Notes: generated by a model from the letters alone, not told the origin. A stretch of 64,000 nt of DNA from Macrotis lagotis (GCF_037893015.1 NC_133661.1:184700306-184764305); one strand, 5' to 3'. Counted from the first letter of the stretch, positions 46,301 to 58,495 are shown. A program made the numbers and translations.

Positions 46301-47160
46301 GCAAATTAAAGCATCTCATACCACTTCACACCCCTAAGACTGGCCAATATGACCAGAAAGGACATGATCAATGCTGGAAGGGATGCTGGAAATCCGGGAC
46401 ACTAATACATTGTTGGTGGAGCTGTGAACTCATCCAACATTTCTGGAGAGCAATTTGGGATTATGGCCAAAGGGCAACCTAAATGTGTATACCCTTTGAT
46501 CCATCAATACCACTACTGGGTCTTTATACCCTGAAAAGATGATGAAAAAGGATCACTTGTACAAAAATATTTTTAGCAGCCCTGTTTGTGGTGACAAAAA
46601 TTAGGAAATTAAGTGAATGTCCTTCAATTGAGGAATAGCTTAACAAACTGTGGTATATGTATGTAATGGAACACTATTGTTTTATTAGAAACCAGGAGGG
46701 ATGGGAATTCAGTGAAGCCTGGAAAGATTTGCTTGAACTGATGCTGAGCAAGATGAGCAGAACAGAAAACCTTCATACATGCTAACAATAACATGGAAGT
46801 GATGATCAACCTTGATGGACTTGCTCATCCCTTCAGTGCAACAACAGGGACAATTTGGGGCTATCTGCAATGTAGAATACCATCTGTATCCAGAGAAAGA
46901 ATTATGGACTTTGAACAAAGACCGAAGACTATTACCATCAAATTAGAAAGAAAAAAAAGGTTATATTATTATGTCATTTTACTATCTCATACTTTATTTT
47001 TCTTTCCTAAGGGTATGATTTCTCTGTCATCACATTCAACTGAGATCAATGTATAACATGGAACCAATGGAAAGACTAACAGAATGCCTTCTGTGGGGGT
47101 GGAGGGAGGGAAGCAAGAATGGGGGGGGGGGATTGTAAAACTCAAAATAAATAAAACAAC
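43356..47160 (+). mobile_element. 5'-truncated L1 (from mid-endonuclease to 3' UTR)
   Basis: Begins at 'ccaaattcttaaaggagaag', the KFLEEKLKEL region of the endonuclease, and runs to 'aactcaaaataaataaaac'. No inversion seen. Its right flank continues as CR1/L3, so it probably inserted into or beside that older LINE. Confidence 0.92.
43390..46790 (+). pseudogene. L1 ORF2, truncated and frame-broken
   Basis: Readable parts: endonuclease end with SDHNAIKI (43636-43881); RT fingers and palm at 44372-45040 with [25 protein letters not shown] and [15 protein letters not shown] (the usual Gly after the Gln is Val); FADD encoded about 45083-45094 ('tttgcagatgac'); 45093-45404 after the palm; WWSCELIQHFWRAIW near 46420. 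Multiple frame changes and stops. Confidence 0.9.
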
Positions 47161-47169
47161 AAAAAAAGA

Positions 47170-47790
47170 ATAAGTCATGCAAAATTGACCTCTTATTTCT
47201 CCTCTTTTGCCTTGACTACTAGACTGATAGCTTGGGGAAATCTTATAGATATTATCAATTTATTTGTCAAAGTCTCTCAGGTTATTCTTATGGAAAGATG
47301 GAAAAATGTGGGCTAGATGATAATGTAGTTAAATAAATCCAGAACTGGTTGAATAGCTAGATTTAAGTCATTAATAATTCACTGTCAGCTTGGAGAGCTC
47401 CAGTGAAATGGCCTAAAGATCTGCATTGGATTTTATATTATTTAGCATTCTATAGTGAAATTCAAAAATAACACACTGAATGCCAGAGTTCAAATCCAAT
47501 AAGATTTCAAAACACTAGAATGTTGGATTGAATTGAACAAGAAAAATTTAGAAAGACTGAATATAAACCCTTACATTTGGGTGGGAAAAACCTTGCCCTG
47601 AAAAGTTTTAGTGGTCACAAGAATCTAATATGAACATAAATATGAAATTAAATGTCATGGTATTTAGAATTTTGAAGATAATAGACCTAATATATTCTTC
47701 ATTGGTTGACTTTCATCTAGATTAGTGTATGCAGTTCTGGACATCTTACTTTAGAAAGGACATCAACATGTTCCAAGAAGTTCTAACCTA
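47170..47790 (+). mobile_element. CR1/L3-type LINE fragment
   Basis: 'atggaaaaatgtgggctaga', 'agaactggttgaatagctag', 'gtgtatgcagttctggacat' and 'agaaaggacatcaacatgtt' follow the CR1/L3 text seen at 36560-37570. It starts 'aataagtcatgcaaaattga' right after the L1 tail. Confidence 0.65.
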
Positions 47791-48149
47791 ACCTGATGCT
47801 TTATTAAGGTGTGAAAGTGCCCCTGGCTTCTTGAATACTATATCAGTGGATCAGATTCTTACATATGGACCATAGGCAAGTTCTTTCATGTGACCCCAGA
47901 AAGACTGGATCTGTTTTCCAAGTATAAACCTAACAACACATCACTAATGTTATGGTGACCTGACTACCTTGAGGTATTTGTTTCTTTTTTGTTGAGTTTG
48001 GGTTTTTTTTTTATTTGCTTTTGGCAACCCATGAAACCAAGAAAAAATAAAAATTAATCTTTATACCTATGTGCCCCATTTCTTCATCTATAATAAAGAC
48101 AGCATAACAGAAAATGAAGTAGATGGTATTAAGAATTATATAGATTTTT

Positions 48150-48298
48150 AGGATAGCTAGGTGGCATAATGGATAAAGCACAGACTCTGGAGTCAAAAGG
48201 ACCTGAATCCAAGTCTGACCTCAGACACTTAATAATTACCTAGCATGTGACCTTGGTCAAGTCACTTAACCCCATTGCCTTGCAAACTGCCCCCCCAA
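48150..48298 (+). mobile_element. SINE (WSINE1-like), with probable TSD
   Basis: Sense copy 'ggatagctaggtggcataat' to 'ttgccttgcaaactgc'. Flanks agaattatatagattttta (48132 on) and agaattatgtacgttttag (48299 on) are an imperfect duplication. Confidence 0.85.
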
Positions 48299-48299
48299 G

Positions 48300-48734
48300 A
48301 GAATTATGTACGTTTTAGAAAGGCAACAAATAAATTTGAATTTGCTATCCACTGATTATCAGGTATACATAATAGTAGAGGAGTTCATTTGTACCAATTT
48401 TTATTTTCTGCTACAAATGAAATCCTAACACATAAGGAAGTTGCAGCTACATAGAATGGCTGATGAGTATTCCTTGGAGAGGCAAAAATACTTGATGGGA
48501 TAAATTTTATCACGTACCCAGAGGGAATAAGATACATTAATTCATGGGAGAATTAATCATTATATATTGCAGTTACCAATAAGTATTTTCAAAAAAGAAC
48601 ACTATGAAAATTGCAATTTGGCACCAAAATTAGTTGTTGAGAATGAAGTAGCAGTCCTTCTAATCTTGGTTGGTTTTATTTAATCTTTCACTGCTTTTAT
48701 TTGTGCTTGGTTAAGGGAAAAGGAATTAAAAGTC
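48300..48734. other. no gene seen
   Basis: AT-rich with nothing recognised. Confidence 0.4.
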
Positions 48735-49419
48735 AAAAATGGCAGCAAGAAACTACCATACCCTGGGGAGCTTTTCTCTACACAATGTTAAATGAAATCT
48801 CTATACAGACATTAAAGTTACAGATCCCACAAAAAAAAAATCAAAATGAATTTTGAATTCTAAACTTCATGGAGTAGAAAAGAGGAAGTAAAGCACAGTT
48901 AGGTGGGAGGGCAGGAAAGTCAACAGGAGGCTCATAGCCACCATGCAACCCAGATTCTGGAAACTAGACAGCACAAGTCCTGTAGCTAGATAGCAAGGCA
49001 ACAGGAGGTGGGGGGTAAAGGGGGAGTGGGTGAGGGTCCTAACCCCAAAGTCTGAACCTTGGGAATACTGAGGCAAAAGGCTGCACTGGGTTGGAAACAA
49101 ACCATTGCATAGACAGAGCCTGAACATAAAGGAGAAAACAAACCTCTGCATAGGCAACATCTTGACTGGTGATAAGCCAGGAATCAAACCCTAGCCCCAG
49201 CACAAAAGCTCAGATCCATATTTCCTATACTCCAAGAATATTAAAATGACCAAAAAAAAAAAAAACTAAAAGAGTGCTAATGATAGAAAGCTACTATGTA
49301 TATAGTGATGATAAAAAATCCATTTCAAAAGAAGAAAGTAGTGACAAATTATCTATACAGGAAGTCTCAAAGAAGTCTATGAGTCAGACTCAAATCCAAA
49401 ACCTCATAGAAGAGCTTTA

Positions 49420-50375
49420 AAAAGAATTTTAAAACCACAGCAGAGAGGAAGAAAAAAATGGAAAAAAAGAAAAGAGAGCTATGCAAAAAAATTATGAAAA
49501 ATTGACCAAAGAAATCAACTCCTTTAAAAGTAAAAATAATCAACTGGAAAAAGAATGTTGTTCTTCAAAAAATAGAATTGACCAACTGGAAAAGGAATGC
49601 AACTCATCTAAAACTCAAAACGACCAATGGGAAAGGAAATGTAACTTAGCAAAAAAATAAAATTAACCAATTGGAAAAGGAAACACAAAAGCTAACTGAA
49701 GGAAATAAAACCTTGAAAATTAGAATTGGACAAATAAAAACTAATAAATCTAAGAGACACAATGAACCCAATAAACAAAATGAAAAACCTGAAAAATCTG
49801 AAGACTATGTAAGCTACCTTTTGGGAAAAACAAATGACCTAGAAATTAGATCGAGGAAAGATAATTTACAAATTATTGGTCTACTAGAATACCTAGAGAA
49901 AATAAAGAGCCTGGAAAATATCTTCCGGAAATTATCATGGGAAACTCTCCCAAGCTACTATATCAAGAAAACAAAATAGTCCTTGAAAGAATATACAGAA
50001 CACCTCCAGAAAGAGACCCCAGGATAAAAACCCCAAGGATTATATTAGCCAAATTCCAGAATTCTCAAATAAAGGAGAAAATACTACAAGCAGTCAAAAA
50101 AGAAACAACTGAAATACAAAGCAAGCACAATCAGAATTACACAGGGCTTATCAATTTCAACATTAAAGGATCACAGGGTCTGTAATATGATATTTCAGAA
50201 GGCAAAGGACCTTGGATTACAACCAAGAATTTACTACCCTGCAAAATTTAGCATATTCTATCAGAAGAAAAGAGGGATATTCAATGATATAGAAAACTTC
50301 CAAAATTTTCTGATAAAAAGATCGGAACTGTATAGAGAATTCAAATTTCTAATACAAGACTCAAGTGATGCATAA
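49420..50375 (+). pseudogene. L1 ORF1, frame-broken
   Basis: Coiled coil with repeated NRIDQLEKE-like heptads (49500-49680) and MEKETQKLTEGNKTLKIRIG (from 49671), then RRM start (LGKTNDLEIRSRKDNLQIIG, 49810-49880), then C-terminal part (IKEKILQAVKKETTEIQSKH near 50070) and YYPAKFSIF (50187-50375). At least three frames are used. Confidence 0.85.
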
Positions 50376-50489
50376 AAAAGCAAACAAGGGAAGGTAATAT
50401 TTGTAATTCTTGAAAATTGTGTTTCTCTTAGGATAAATAAAGGGTTGAATATAGTTGAAGAGATTGTACTTAGAGGATATGGATACAGT

Positions 50490-50995
50490 TGGTTCTTATC
50501 CTTCATTATCAAAGAAGATTAAAATGACAATATGTTTGAGACAAATTACAGTACCTCCAACTGTAACTTGGTTAGACTAATATAAGATCAGAATGCTCTA
50601 CCACAGGTTGGGCACAAACTGTTCAAGTGAACAACTGGGGTGTTTACTCTAAACTTATGTATTTCACATTTTCTTTGAGCTACTTTAATTCTGCCTTGCT
50701 CATACAGCTCAGCACTTTCTCTGATGAGGGCACCCTATGCTGGGTAGTTTTGTGCCAGTGGCTCCCATGCCTTACAATCAATTCTAAAATTCTTTTTTTT
50801 TTAGATTTTTTTTTCAAGGCAATGGGGTTAAGTGGCTTGCCCAAGGCCACACGGCTAGGTAATTATTAAGTGTCTGAAGTCAGATTTGAACCCAGATACT
50901 CCTGACTCTAAGACCGGTGCTTCACTGCACCACCTAGCTGCCCCAATTCTAAAATTCTTAAGAGGGACTTTCAGGGTGTTCCAGTAATTAAAATA
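50490..50995. repeat. probable insertion of an unassigned repeat between L1 ORFs
   Basis: 'cttatccttcattatcaaag' recurs in altered form at 57650 ('ttcatccttcattctcaaag'), and the text is unlike the inter-ORF region of the intact L1. A SINE interrupts it. Confidence 0.35.
50795..50943 (-). mobile_element. SINE (WSINE1-like) with TSD
   Basis: Antisense copy between exact 16-bp duplications caattctaaaattctt at 50779-50794 and 50944-50959. Its core reads 'aggtaattattaagtgtctg' without the A-to-G shift of the half-L1 SINEs. Confidence 0.95.
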
Positions 50996-52009
50996 TATAT
51001 TTACATATGTATATATAATCAAATCAGAAGTGACTTTACATTACTAGATAACTAGAGATTTGTAGTATAATAGAGGTACAGGGTGGGAGCATACTTGGAA
51101 GAGTTGGACATAAAGATATTAGGAAGTGATCTTGTTTTAATCCATATTTTAGTTAATGAGGGTCTTAATATCAGGGTTGGGGTTCTAAAAAGGGACAGAG
51201 GGAAAGAATGTATCTGATACATTGGTTGGGGAGGATTGTAGTGCTATAGTTGGAGTACTGTAGAGATGGAGGGAGAGAGAGTAAACTTAGAGAAATTGGA
51301 TATAAAATATCATGAAGAGATTTTGCTTTACTTGACATTTTGGCTACAATTGAAGGAAGTATGGGGGGGTAATAAATGGTTCATGAAATTATTTGATGGG
51401 CATGATGCTTTGGCTCATGAGAATTGTGTTTCCAGTAAGAGTATTTGAAAAGGGTTTCAGGTGATTATAATTTGATGTGATTCATGAATCTTGAGAAGTG
51501 TATTTCTAATGAGACAGAAGAGAGTAGAGTACTTAGTAACTGTGATGTAAAGCTATTTATCAGTCATTCAAACTTTGAGAAAAGTACTTATATCAGGTCA
51601 TAAAAAGGAGTATATTTTGACAAAGGGTTAGAATTACAAGACAAGGTTAAAACAATAAAAACATAAAAAGAAGAATTATACTAGGAGAAGGCTAGGCATT
51701 AATGGATAAATAACACCAGGTGAAGAAGTGCAAAGACCTATTATAGTAGAGGGGGGAAAGTGAGGGTATGAACACTGCATAAATCCTACTTAATAGATTA
51801 GGCAAAGCAAGGGAATAACATATATTCCCAATTGGGTTTGAAAATCTATCCTATACTACAGGGAAGAAGGGATAAAAGGGAAGGAGAAGGTGTGAAAGTG
51901 AACTTAAAATTTAAAAGAAAAATTAAAGGGAGAAGTGAATAATACATTGGTAAGAAGGAATAAGATGAAAGCAAAGAGAAAAGTACAAATGGGGAAAGAC
52001 AGCAAGGAG

Positions 52010-53120
52010 GGGAATATAGAATTAGAAATTTTAACTGTAAATAAAAATGGGATGAACTCTCCCATAAGATGGAAGTAGATAGCAGAATAGATTAAAAAAA
52101 CAGAATCCTACAATATGATGTTTACAAGAAATACATTTAAAGCAGAGAGATACACACAGGGGAAAGGTAAAAGGATGGAGCAAAATATATTATACTTCAG
52201 AGGAAGTAAAAAAAATCAGGGATTTCATTAAAAGGGATAAGGAAAGAAAATACATCTTCTCAAAAAGCACCACAGGCAAAGAAGTTATAACATTATTAAC
52301 TATATATGCATTGTATAGTATCTAAATTCTTAGAGGAGAAGCTAAATGAATTACAAGGAGACATAGACAGCAAAACCATAAATGGTGGGGGGACTCAACC
52401 TCCCTCATTCAGAACTAGATAAATGTAACCACAAAATAAACAAGAAGGAAGTTAAGAAGATGAATAAAATCTTAGAAAACATAGATATGAGAAACCTCTG
52501 GAGAAAACTGAATGGGAATAAAATAGAATAAACCTTTTCTCTGCAGTTCATGGCACCTATACCAAAATTGACCACATACTTGGGCATAAAAAGCATACAA
52601 TCAAATGCAGAAAGGCAAGAATAAATGTGTGCTTTTCAAGTTATGATGAAATAATTACATGTAATTGAGGGGTTTGGAAAGATAAATCAAAAATCAATTG
52701 GCAACTAAATAACAATTGTAAAGAATGAGTGGATCAAATGTCAAATTGTAGAAATAATCATTTCATCCAAGAAAATGATAACAATGAGATATAATGTCAA
52801 AATTTATGGGATATAGCCAAAGCAATTTTTAAGGGAAATTTTATATCTCTAAATATTCATATTAATAAAATAGAGAAAAGGAAATCAGTGAATTGAGTAT
52901 GCAACTAAAACAGCTAGAAAAAAGCAAACTAAAGATACCCAATTAAACACCAAATTAAAAATTCTGAAAATCAAAGGAGAGATTAATAAAATTGATAGCA
53001 AGAAAACCATTGATCCAATAAATAAGAATTGCTTTTATGAAAAAAATCAATAAAATAGATTTGGTTAATCTGATTTAAAAAGAAGGAAGGAAGGAAGGAA
53101 GGAAGGAAGGAAGGAAGGAA

Positions 53121-53162
<42 letters not shown>

Positions 53163-53240
53163 GAAAGAAAAGAAAGAAATATCAAATTACCAGTATCAAA
53201 AATGAAAAAAGGTGAACTTGCCATCAATGAGGAAGAAATT
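52010..53240 (+). pseudogene. L1 ORF2 endonuclease part, heavily decayed
   Basis: 'aattttaactgtaaataaaa' and 'atgggatgaactctcccata' correspond to LVIITLNVNGMNSPLK; 'cacctataccaaaattgacc' to GTYTKIDH; then 'gaaaaaaggtgaacttgcca' before the half-L1 junction. No long frame survives. Confidence 0.75.
53080..53175. repeat. (GGAA)n(GAAA)n microsatellite
   Basis: GGAA units then GAAA units, sitting where the L1 has an A/G-rich stretch ('gatttaaaaaaaag' in the L1 at 44130). Confidence 0.95.
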
Positions 53241-54068
53241 TAAAAATAATTAAGAGCAGAGGCAGAGGCAAGATGACAGCATGAGGGCAGCATTTCCTAG
53301 AAGCTCTCTCCCAAAAAATTCTAAAAAATTTAAATTATATCTAAGTAAATTCTAGAGAGGCAGAATTAGCAAAAAGACTCAGTGAAACAATTCTCCAGTC
53401 CAAGGTAACTTGAAGATCCATGGGAAAGCTGTGTTCCACCAAGGTCTGAGGGGGTGGCAGCACAACCAGGGTCACACCACACTGGAGTGAATGAGCTCCA
53501 ACCTTCCAAAAACAGCCCACAGGTTGCCTGGGACCCTGAGGGCAGTAGGGCTCATGGTAGTAGAAGCAGTTTACAGACCTCCCAACCCAGCAATCGCCAA
53601 GCAGATCTTGGAAGATCAGCCAGGAAACCTCTGCCAGAGTGAGCATGGAGCCCAGGTCAGTGCGGCCCTCAGGAGCAACCCTGGTCTCTGGAAATGGAAA
53701 CAGGCCATGGAGTCACCCAGAAAGAAGCTGCAAAGCAGCTGCTTTCAGAGTGCTCAGCCCACAGAAGGTAGGGGAATGAGGGAGACAATCAAGGGGTCTC
53801 CACTGTCCCTGGGACAGGACTCTGGTGTTTTGTCCACATTCAAACCTGGTCACAGCCTGGGGCTCCCTATTTCCATAGAGGAGGATGAATCCTCCTCACA
53901 CTCCAGGGCAAAGGGGAGTGCTTGTGGTCATCCACAGACCACAGCACAGGCCCAGGAGAACAATCAGAGCCACTCATAAGACTTTGAAGGAATTCAGGTC
54001 CCAGGGGGAGGGAGGGATGTCCAAATAACATTCAAATACACCTCAAAACCAGGGCACAGGCTAGAGAA

Positions 54069-55105
54069 ATGAATAAACGGAAAAAAAGAATTTAATTATA
54101 GATAAATACTTCAGTCCCATGGGGAATCAAAACATACACTCAGAAGATGACAAAGTCCAAGCTTCTGCATCCAGCCTTCAAGAAAAATAGAAGCTGAACT
54201 CAGGCTATGGAAGAGCTCAAAAAAAGATTGCGAAAATCAAGTAAGGGGGGAAGAGGAAAAATTGGGAAGAGAAATGACAGCAATACAGAAAAACATGAAA
54301 ATGAAGTCAGCAGTTTGGTCAAGGAGATACAAAAAAATACTGAAGAAAACAACTTTTGAGAACCAGTGGTAAAATGAAAAAAGCAGTCCAAAAAGTTAAT
54401 GAGGAGAAGAATGCTTTCAAAAGCAGAGTTGGTCACAAGGAAAAGAAGATAAGAAAGTTCACTGAAGAAAACAACTCCTTCAAATGTAGAATGGAGCCAA
54501 GGGAATCTGATGACTTTGTGAGGAATCAAGAAACAATAGAACATTAACAAAAGAATGAAATATCTCATTGGAAAAACAAATGACCTGTCTGTCTTTTTGA
54601 GAGACAATTGAAAAAATATTGGGCTAATTGAAGTCAGGAAAAGTCAGGAAAAGAGCCTTGACATCATTTTTTAAAAATTTCCTCAAGAAAATTGGCCTGA
54701 GATCCTAGAAGCAGAGGGGAAAATAGAAATTGAGGGAATCCACCAATTTCCTCCTGAAAGAGATCCAAAAAAACTCCCAGGAATATAATAGCCAAATTCC
54801 AGAAATACCAAGTCAAATAAAAAATATTACAAGAAGCTAGAAAGAAACAATTCAAATATTGTGATGCTGCAGTTGGGATTACACAGGACTTAGCAGCATC
54901 TACATTAAGAACGCATAGGACTTGGAACATAATATTCTGGAAGGCAAAAGAACTTGGAATGCAACTGAGAATCAACTACCCAGCAAAACTGAACATCTTC
55001 TTGCAGTGGAAAAGATGGACATTCAACAAATAGGGGAATTTCAAACTTCCTATTGAAATGATCAGAACTGAACAGAAAGTTTCATCTCCAAGTACAGGAC
55101 TCAAG
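54069..55105 (+). pseudogene. half-L1 ORF1, heavily decayed
   Basis: Starts ATGAATAAACGG. Readable pieces: coiled coil at 54356-54547 (KKAVQKVNEEKNAFKSRVG), RRM piece near 54560-54660, C-terminal INYPAKL at 54970-54995. Several stops and shifts; more decayed than copy A. Confidence 0.8.
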
Positions 55106-55638
55106 TGAAGTACAGAGAGGGTAGATGAGAAGGGTACACATAATGAAGAATTTAATGATGTTGAACTGCTTGTGTTCCTGCATGGGAAGATGATACTGAT
55201 AACTCATGTGAACAATCTCAAATAATAGAGCAGTTAGGAGGAGAATATTTAGACAAGACACAGGAGAGAACTGAAAATGAAGATATAATATATTATAAAG
55301 ATGGAGTCAATGGGTGAAAAAGGAATGTACTGGGAGGAAGGGAAATGAGAGGTAGAATGGGCTAAGAAACTTCAAATAACAGTCAAGAAAAAGTTTTTAC
55401 AATGAAATGGAAGGAGGGAAAGTGAAAGGGAATGAGTGAGCCTTAATTCTCATCAGAAATGACTCAGAGAGGAAACAACATATACAATTAAGAGAGTATA
55501 GAAACCTCTTGCCCTAAGAGGAAAAAGGAGAGGAAGGGGATGGGAGAAAGGGGAATGGGGGAGAAGAAGTGGGTTGTAGATAATAGAGGAGAGGGTAGAT
55601 TGTGGAAGAGGGTGGCCAGATACAACACCCTTTTACTG

Positions 55639-55795
55639 GTTTTTTGCAAGGTGGTGGAATGGGGTGGCCTGGCCAGGACCACCTGGTCAGGACCACATGG
55701 CTGGGTGGTTGCTGGATGTTCAGGCTGAGATTTGTGCTTGGCTCCTCCTGGCCCTGGGTCCTGTAATCTTTCTGCTGTACCACTCAGCTTCCCCA
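55639..55795 (-). repeat. SINE-derived block in half-L1 B 3' region, A-to-G-rich
   Basis: 'ttttttgcaaggtggtggaa' to 'accactcagcttcccc'. Usual 'agctaggtaattattaagtg' reads 'ggctgggtggttgctggatg': seven of seven A changed to G plus two other transitions. Same position relative to half-L1 sequence as 24470-24605 and 60500-60620. Confidence 0.75.
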
Positions 55796-56139
55796 TAGCA
55801 CACTTTTGAGGAGGGATAAAGTAAAAGGAGAGAGAAAATAGAATAAGTGGGAGTGGGGAGAAGTGGATGGAGGAAAATACAATCTTCAATAGCAATTGTG
55901 GAAAAAATATGGAAGCAACTTCTCTGATGGACTTATGATAAAGAATGTGATCCACCCCACAGACAGAACTGATAATATCTGAATGCAGACTGAAGTACAA
56001 TTTTTTTTATCTTTCTATTATTTCATCTTTTGTAACATTTTTCTATTTTTGTGGGGAAGGGGGGATTGTGCTTACTCTTACAACAAAGATTAATTTAGCA
56101 ATATGTAAATAAATTTTTAAAAATTAAATTAAAAAAAGA

Positions 56140-57325
56140 ATAATTTGGAGCTATTTTGTCAAACTGTATGCCAATAAATTTGATAATCTAAGTGAAATGG
56201 CTGAATATTTACAAAAGTAAAGACTACCCAATCTCCCTAACATTGATGCAAAACTCTTAAATAAAATTTTAACAAAGAGATGACAGAAAGTTATTACTAG
56301 GATAATATTCCAAGATCAGTCAAGATATATACCAGGTAGGCAAGGATGGTTCAATATTAGAAAAACAACATCATTGACCATATCAATAACAAAACCAACA
56401 GAAATCATGTGATTATCTCAAATGCTGATGAAAAAACTGACAAAATACAACATCCATTCCTATTAAAAACACTAGAGAGTATAGGAATGAATGAATTTTT
56501 CCTTAAAATAAAAAGCAGTATATCTAAAACCATCAACAAATATTTTATTTAATGGGAATAAATTAAGAACATTTCCAATAAGATCAGGGGTAAAACAAGG
56601 ATGCACATTAACACCACTACTATTCAATATAGTATTAGAAATTTTAGCTTTAGCAATAAGAAAGAAAAATATTGAAGGAATTAGAATTGGCAACGAGGAA
56701 GCAAAATTTTCACTCATTGCAGGTGATATGGTGGTATACACAGAGAACCCAAGAAAATCATCTTTAAAACTACTTGAAACAACAAATTCAGCAAAGTAGC
56801 AGGATATAAAATAAACCCACGTAAATCATCAGCATGTCTATATATGGACAACAAAGCTCAAAGACAAGTGATAGAAAGAGAAATTCCATTTAAAGTAAAT
56901 GCAGGCATATTAGATATTTGGGAATCCACCTTTCAAGACAAACCCAGAAATTGAATGAACATAATTACAAAACACTTTTCACACAAATAAATCAGATCTA
57001 AATAATTGGGAAAATGTAAATTGCTCATGATTAGGTTGAGCCAATATAATAACTATGACAATTCTCATTACTTAATTAGTGCAATACCAATCAAACTACC
57101 AAATAACTATTTTACTGAGCTAGAAAAAAAAAGTAACAAAATTCACCTGGAGCAACAAAAAAGTCAACAGATCAATGTTCAGTAGACTATTTGCCACTGA
57201 GGGGAGGGAAATGGGAAGGGAGCATTGAAGAAAATCATGTAACATAAATAAGCATGTGGATGAATGTTGAAAAACTTCTGTAACATGTGACTGGAAAAGT
57301 AAAATAAAATCAACAAAAAATAAAA
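56140..57325 (+). pseudogene. L1 ORF2 reverse-transcriptase part, decayed
   Basis: Homology to the RT region: 'ggatggttcaatattagaaa', 'gatcaggggtaaaacaagga' (SGVKQGC) and 'attgcaggtgatatggtggt' at the FADD site, which reads as IAGD. Ends before the C-terminal region; the tail after 57180 is not matched by the other L1s. Confidence 0.75.
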
Positions 57326-57393
57326 ATTCAAAGATATGAATTATATAGAATCTTCACCTTTTTATATTATAAAAATATTTTTTTAAAAAAATT

Positions 57394-57535
57394 GGGGGCA
57401 GCTAGGTGGTACAGTGGATAGAGCATTGGTCTTGGAGTCAGAAGAACCTGAGTTCAAATCCAGCCTCAGCACTTAAAAATTGCCTAGCTGTGAGACCTTG
57501 GGCAAGTCATTTAACCCCATTGCCATAAATAAATT
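57394..57535 (+). mobile_element. SINE (WSINE1-like)
   Basis: 'gggggcagctaggtggtaca' to 'aaccccattgccataaataa'. Downstream of the old L1 tail. Confidence 0.88.
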
Positions 57536-57639
57536 TTTTTAATTTTTCAAAATTTGTAGGTATGGGTCATGGAAAGCACCATATATCACCAAAAATATAT
57601 ATTAGATTTTAATAGACAGAAAAAAACATGCTATTAATG

Positions 57640-57960
57640 TGTTATTGTTGTTCATCCTTCATTCTCAAAGAGGACATCATGAGGGTGATATCGTGAGTCA
57701 GGTATTAATTGAATATGTGAGACAGAACTGTGCAAAGTAGTCAGCCTCACTCTCTTCTTCAGAGTCTTCAAAATCCAGTGGTAAGAAAAAAATTCAAAAT
57801 GACAAATGATAACTCAGGACTGGGTGATTGGCATTTCTAAAATAAGGACCTTCTGCCAACTCAGGTTGTCTGAGGTCATGACCATTCAATAATTAAGGGC
57901 TAGGTAAGAGTTGAGACAAAAGAGTGACTCAATTTACTATGATAAAGATAGCTATCTGCA
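57640..57960 (+). repeat. unassigned interspersed repeat
   Basis: 'tgttgttcatccttcattct', 'caaagaggacatcatgaggg' and 'agtcagcctcactctcttct' recall a dispersed marsupial repeat; family not named. Confidence 0.35.
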
Positions 57961-58317
57961 AGGAGAAGATCCTCAGAGTTTCTAGCCAGAACTGAAAATA
58001 ATTAATATTTACACTCATTCTGAGCCATCAAAGCCTTGGGTTGGGCTATTACTGATGATTCAATGAAAATCAGAATGATTTGGCTTTGAAATGTCATCAA
58101 GTATCTCCATTTAAAACGCAATAGACCATATTTCCAAAAATCAAAAATGAAAACTACACAAGACAAAAAAGTAAGTTGTCTCAGCTTTGAAGAACAAGAA
58201 CAAAAACAAGAAAAAGAAAAGATTAATAAGATTAAGAATAAAAAGGAAGGGGAGGAGGAGAAAGGAGAGCAGTGAATAAAAAGAAGAAAGAGGAAGAGAA
58301 GGAAGAAAAGAAATTTT

Positions 58318-58495
58318 CTTGGCAAAGATGACAGGAAAGTTTGCCATTTCCTTCTCCAATTCATTTTACAAGTCAGGAAACTGAGACAAACAGGTTTAAG
58401 TGACTTGCCCAGGTTCACATAATTAGTAAGTGTCAGAGGCCACATTTGAATTCAGAAAGATAAGTCTTCCCCGACCACCTAATTGCCCAAGAAGC
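58318..58495 (-). repeat. CORE-SINE/MIR-type copy
   Basis: 'cttggcaaagatgacaggaa', 'catttccttctccaattcat', 'aagtgacttgcccaggttca' and 'caccta-attgccc' end; same family as 3940 and 36700. Confidence 0.7.

Larger units (their letters stand above)
53252..56136 (+). mobile_element. half-L1 (HAL1-like) element, copy B, full length
   Basis: Inserted into the old L1 ORF2 with duplication aaaataatt / agaataatt (53243-53251, 56137-56145). The left end 'gaggcaagatgacagcatga' carries an AAGATG(A/G) motif like the L1 5' end, suggesting a complete 5' end. About 0.8 kb leader, ORF1, then a 1 kb 3' region ending 'aaaattaaattaaaaaaag'. No ORF2. The best reference copy for the family in this window. Confidence 0.9.
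48735..57325 (+). mobile_element. old near-full-length L1, split by later insertions
   Basis: Parts in order: 5' end with 'tcaaaaatggcagcaagaaa' (the ATGGC L1 start motif) near 48738; ORF1 at 49420-50375; inter-ORF region to about 52000 with a SINE; endonuclease at 52010-53240; half-L1 B inserted at 53252-56136; RT from 56140 ('aatttggagctattttgtca') to about 57170; then a 3' tail after loss of the ORF2 C-terminal region. The right-hand RT text continues exactly where the left stops, as shown by comparison with 44200-44260 of the other L1. More decayed than the other L1s. Confidence 0.8.

Noticed and set aside
53491..53979. 162-codon plus-strand frame before half-L1 B ORF1
   Set aside because: Lies in the leader of the element; the corresponding part of copy A is not open in the same frame, so coding is not supported.
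55488..56000. 170-codon minus-strand frame
   Set aside because: Antisense to the half-L1 3' region and its SINE block; no homologue recognised.
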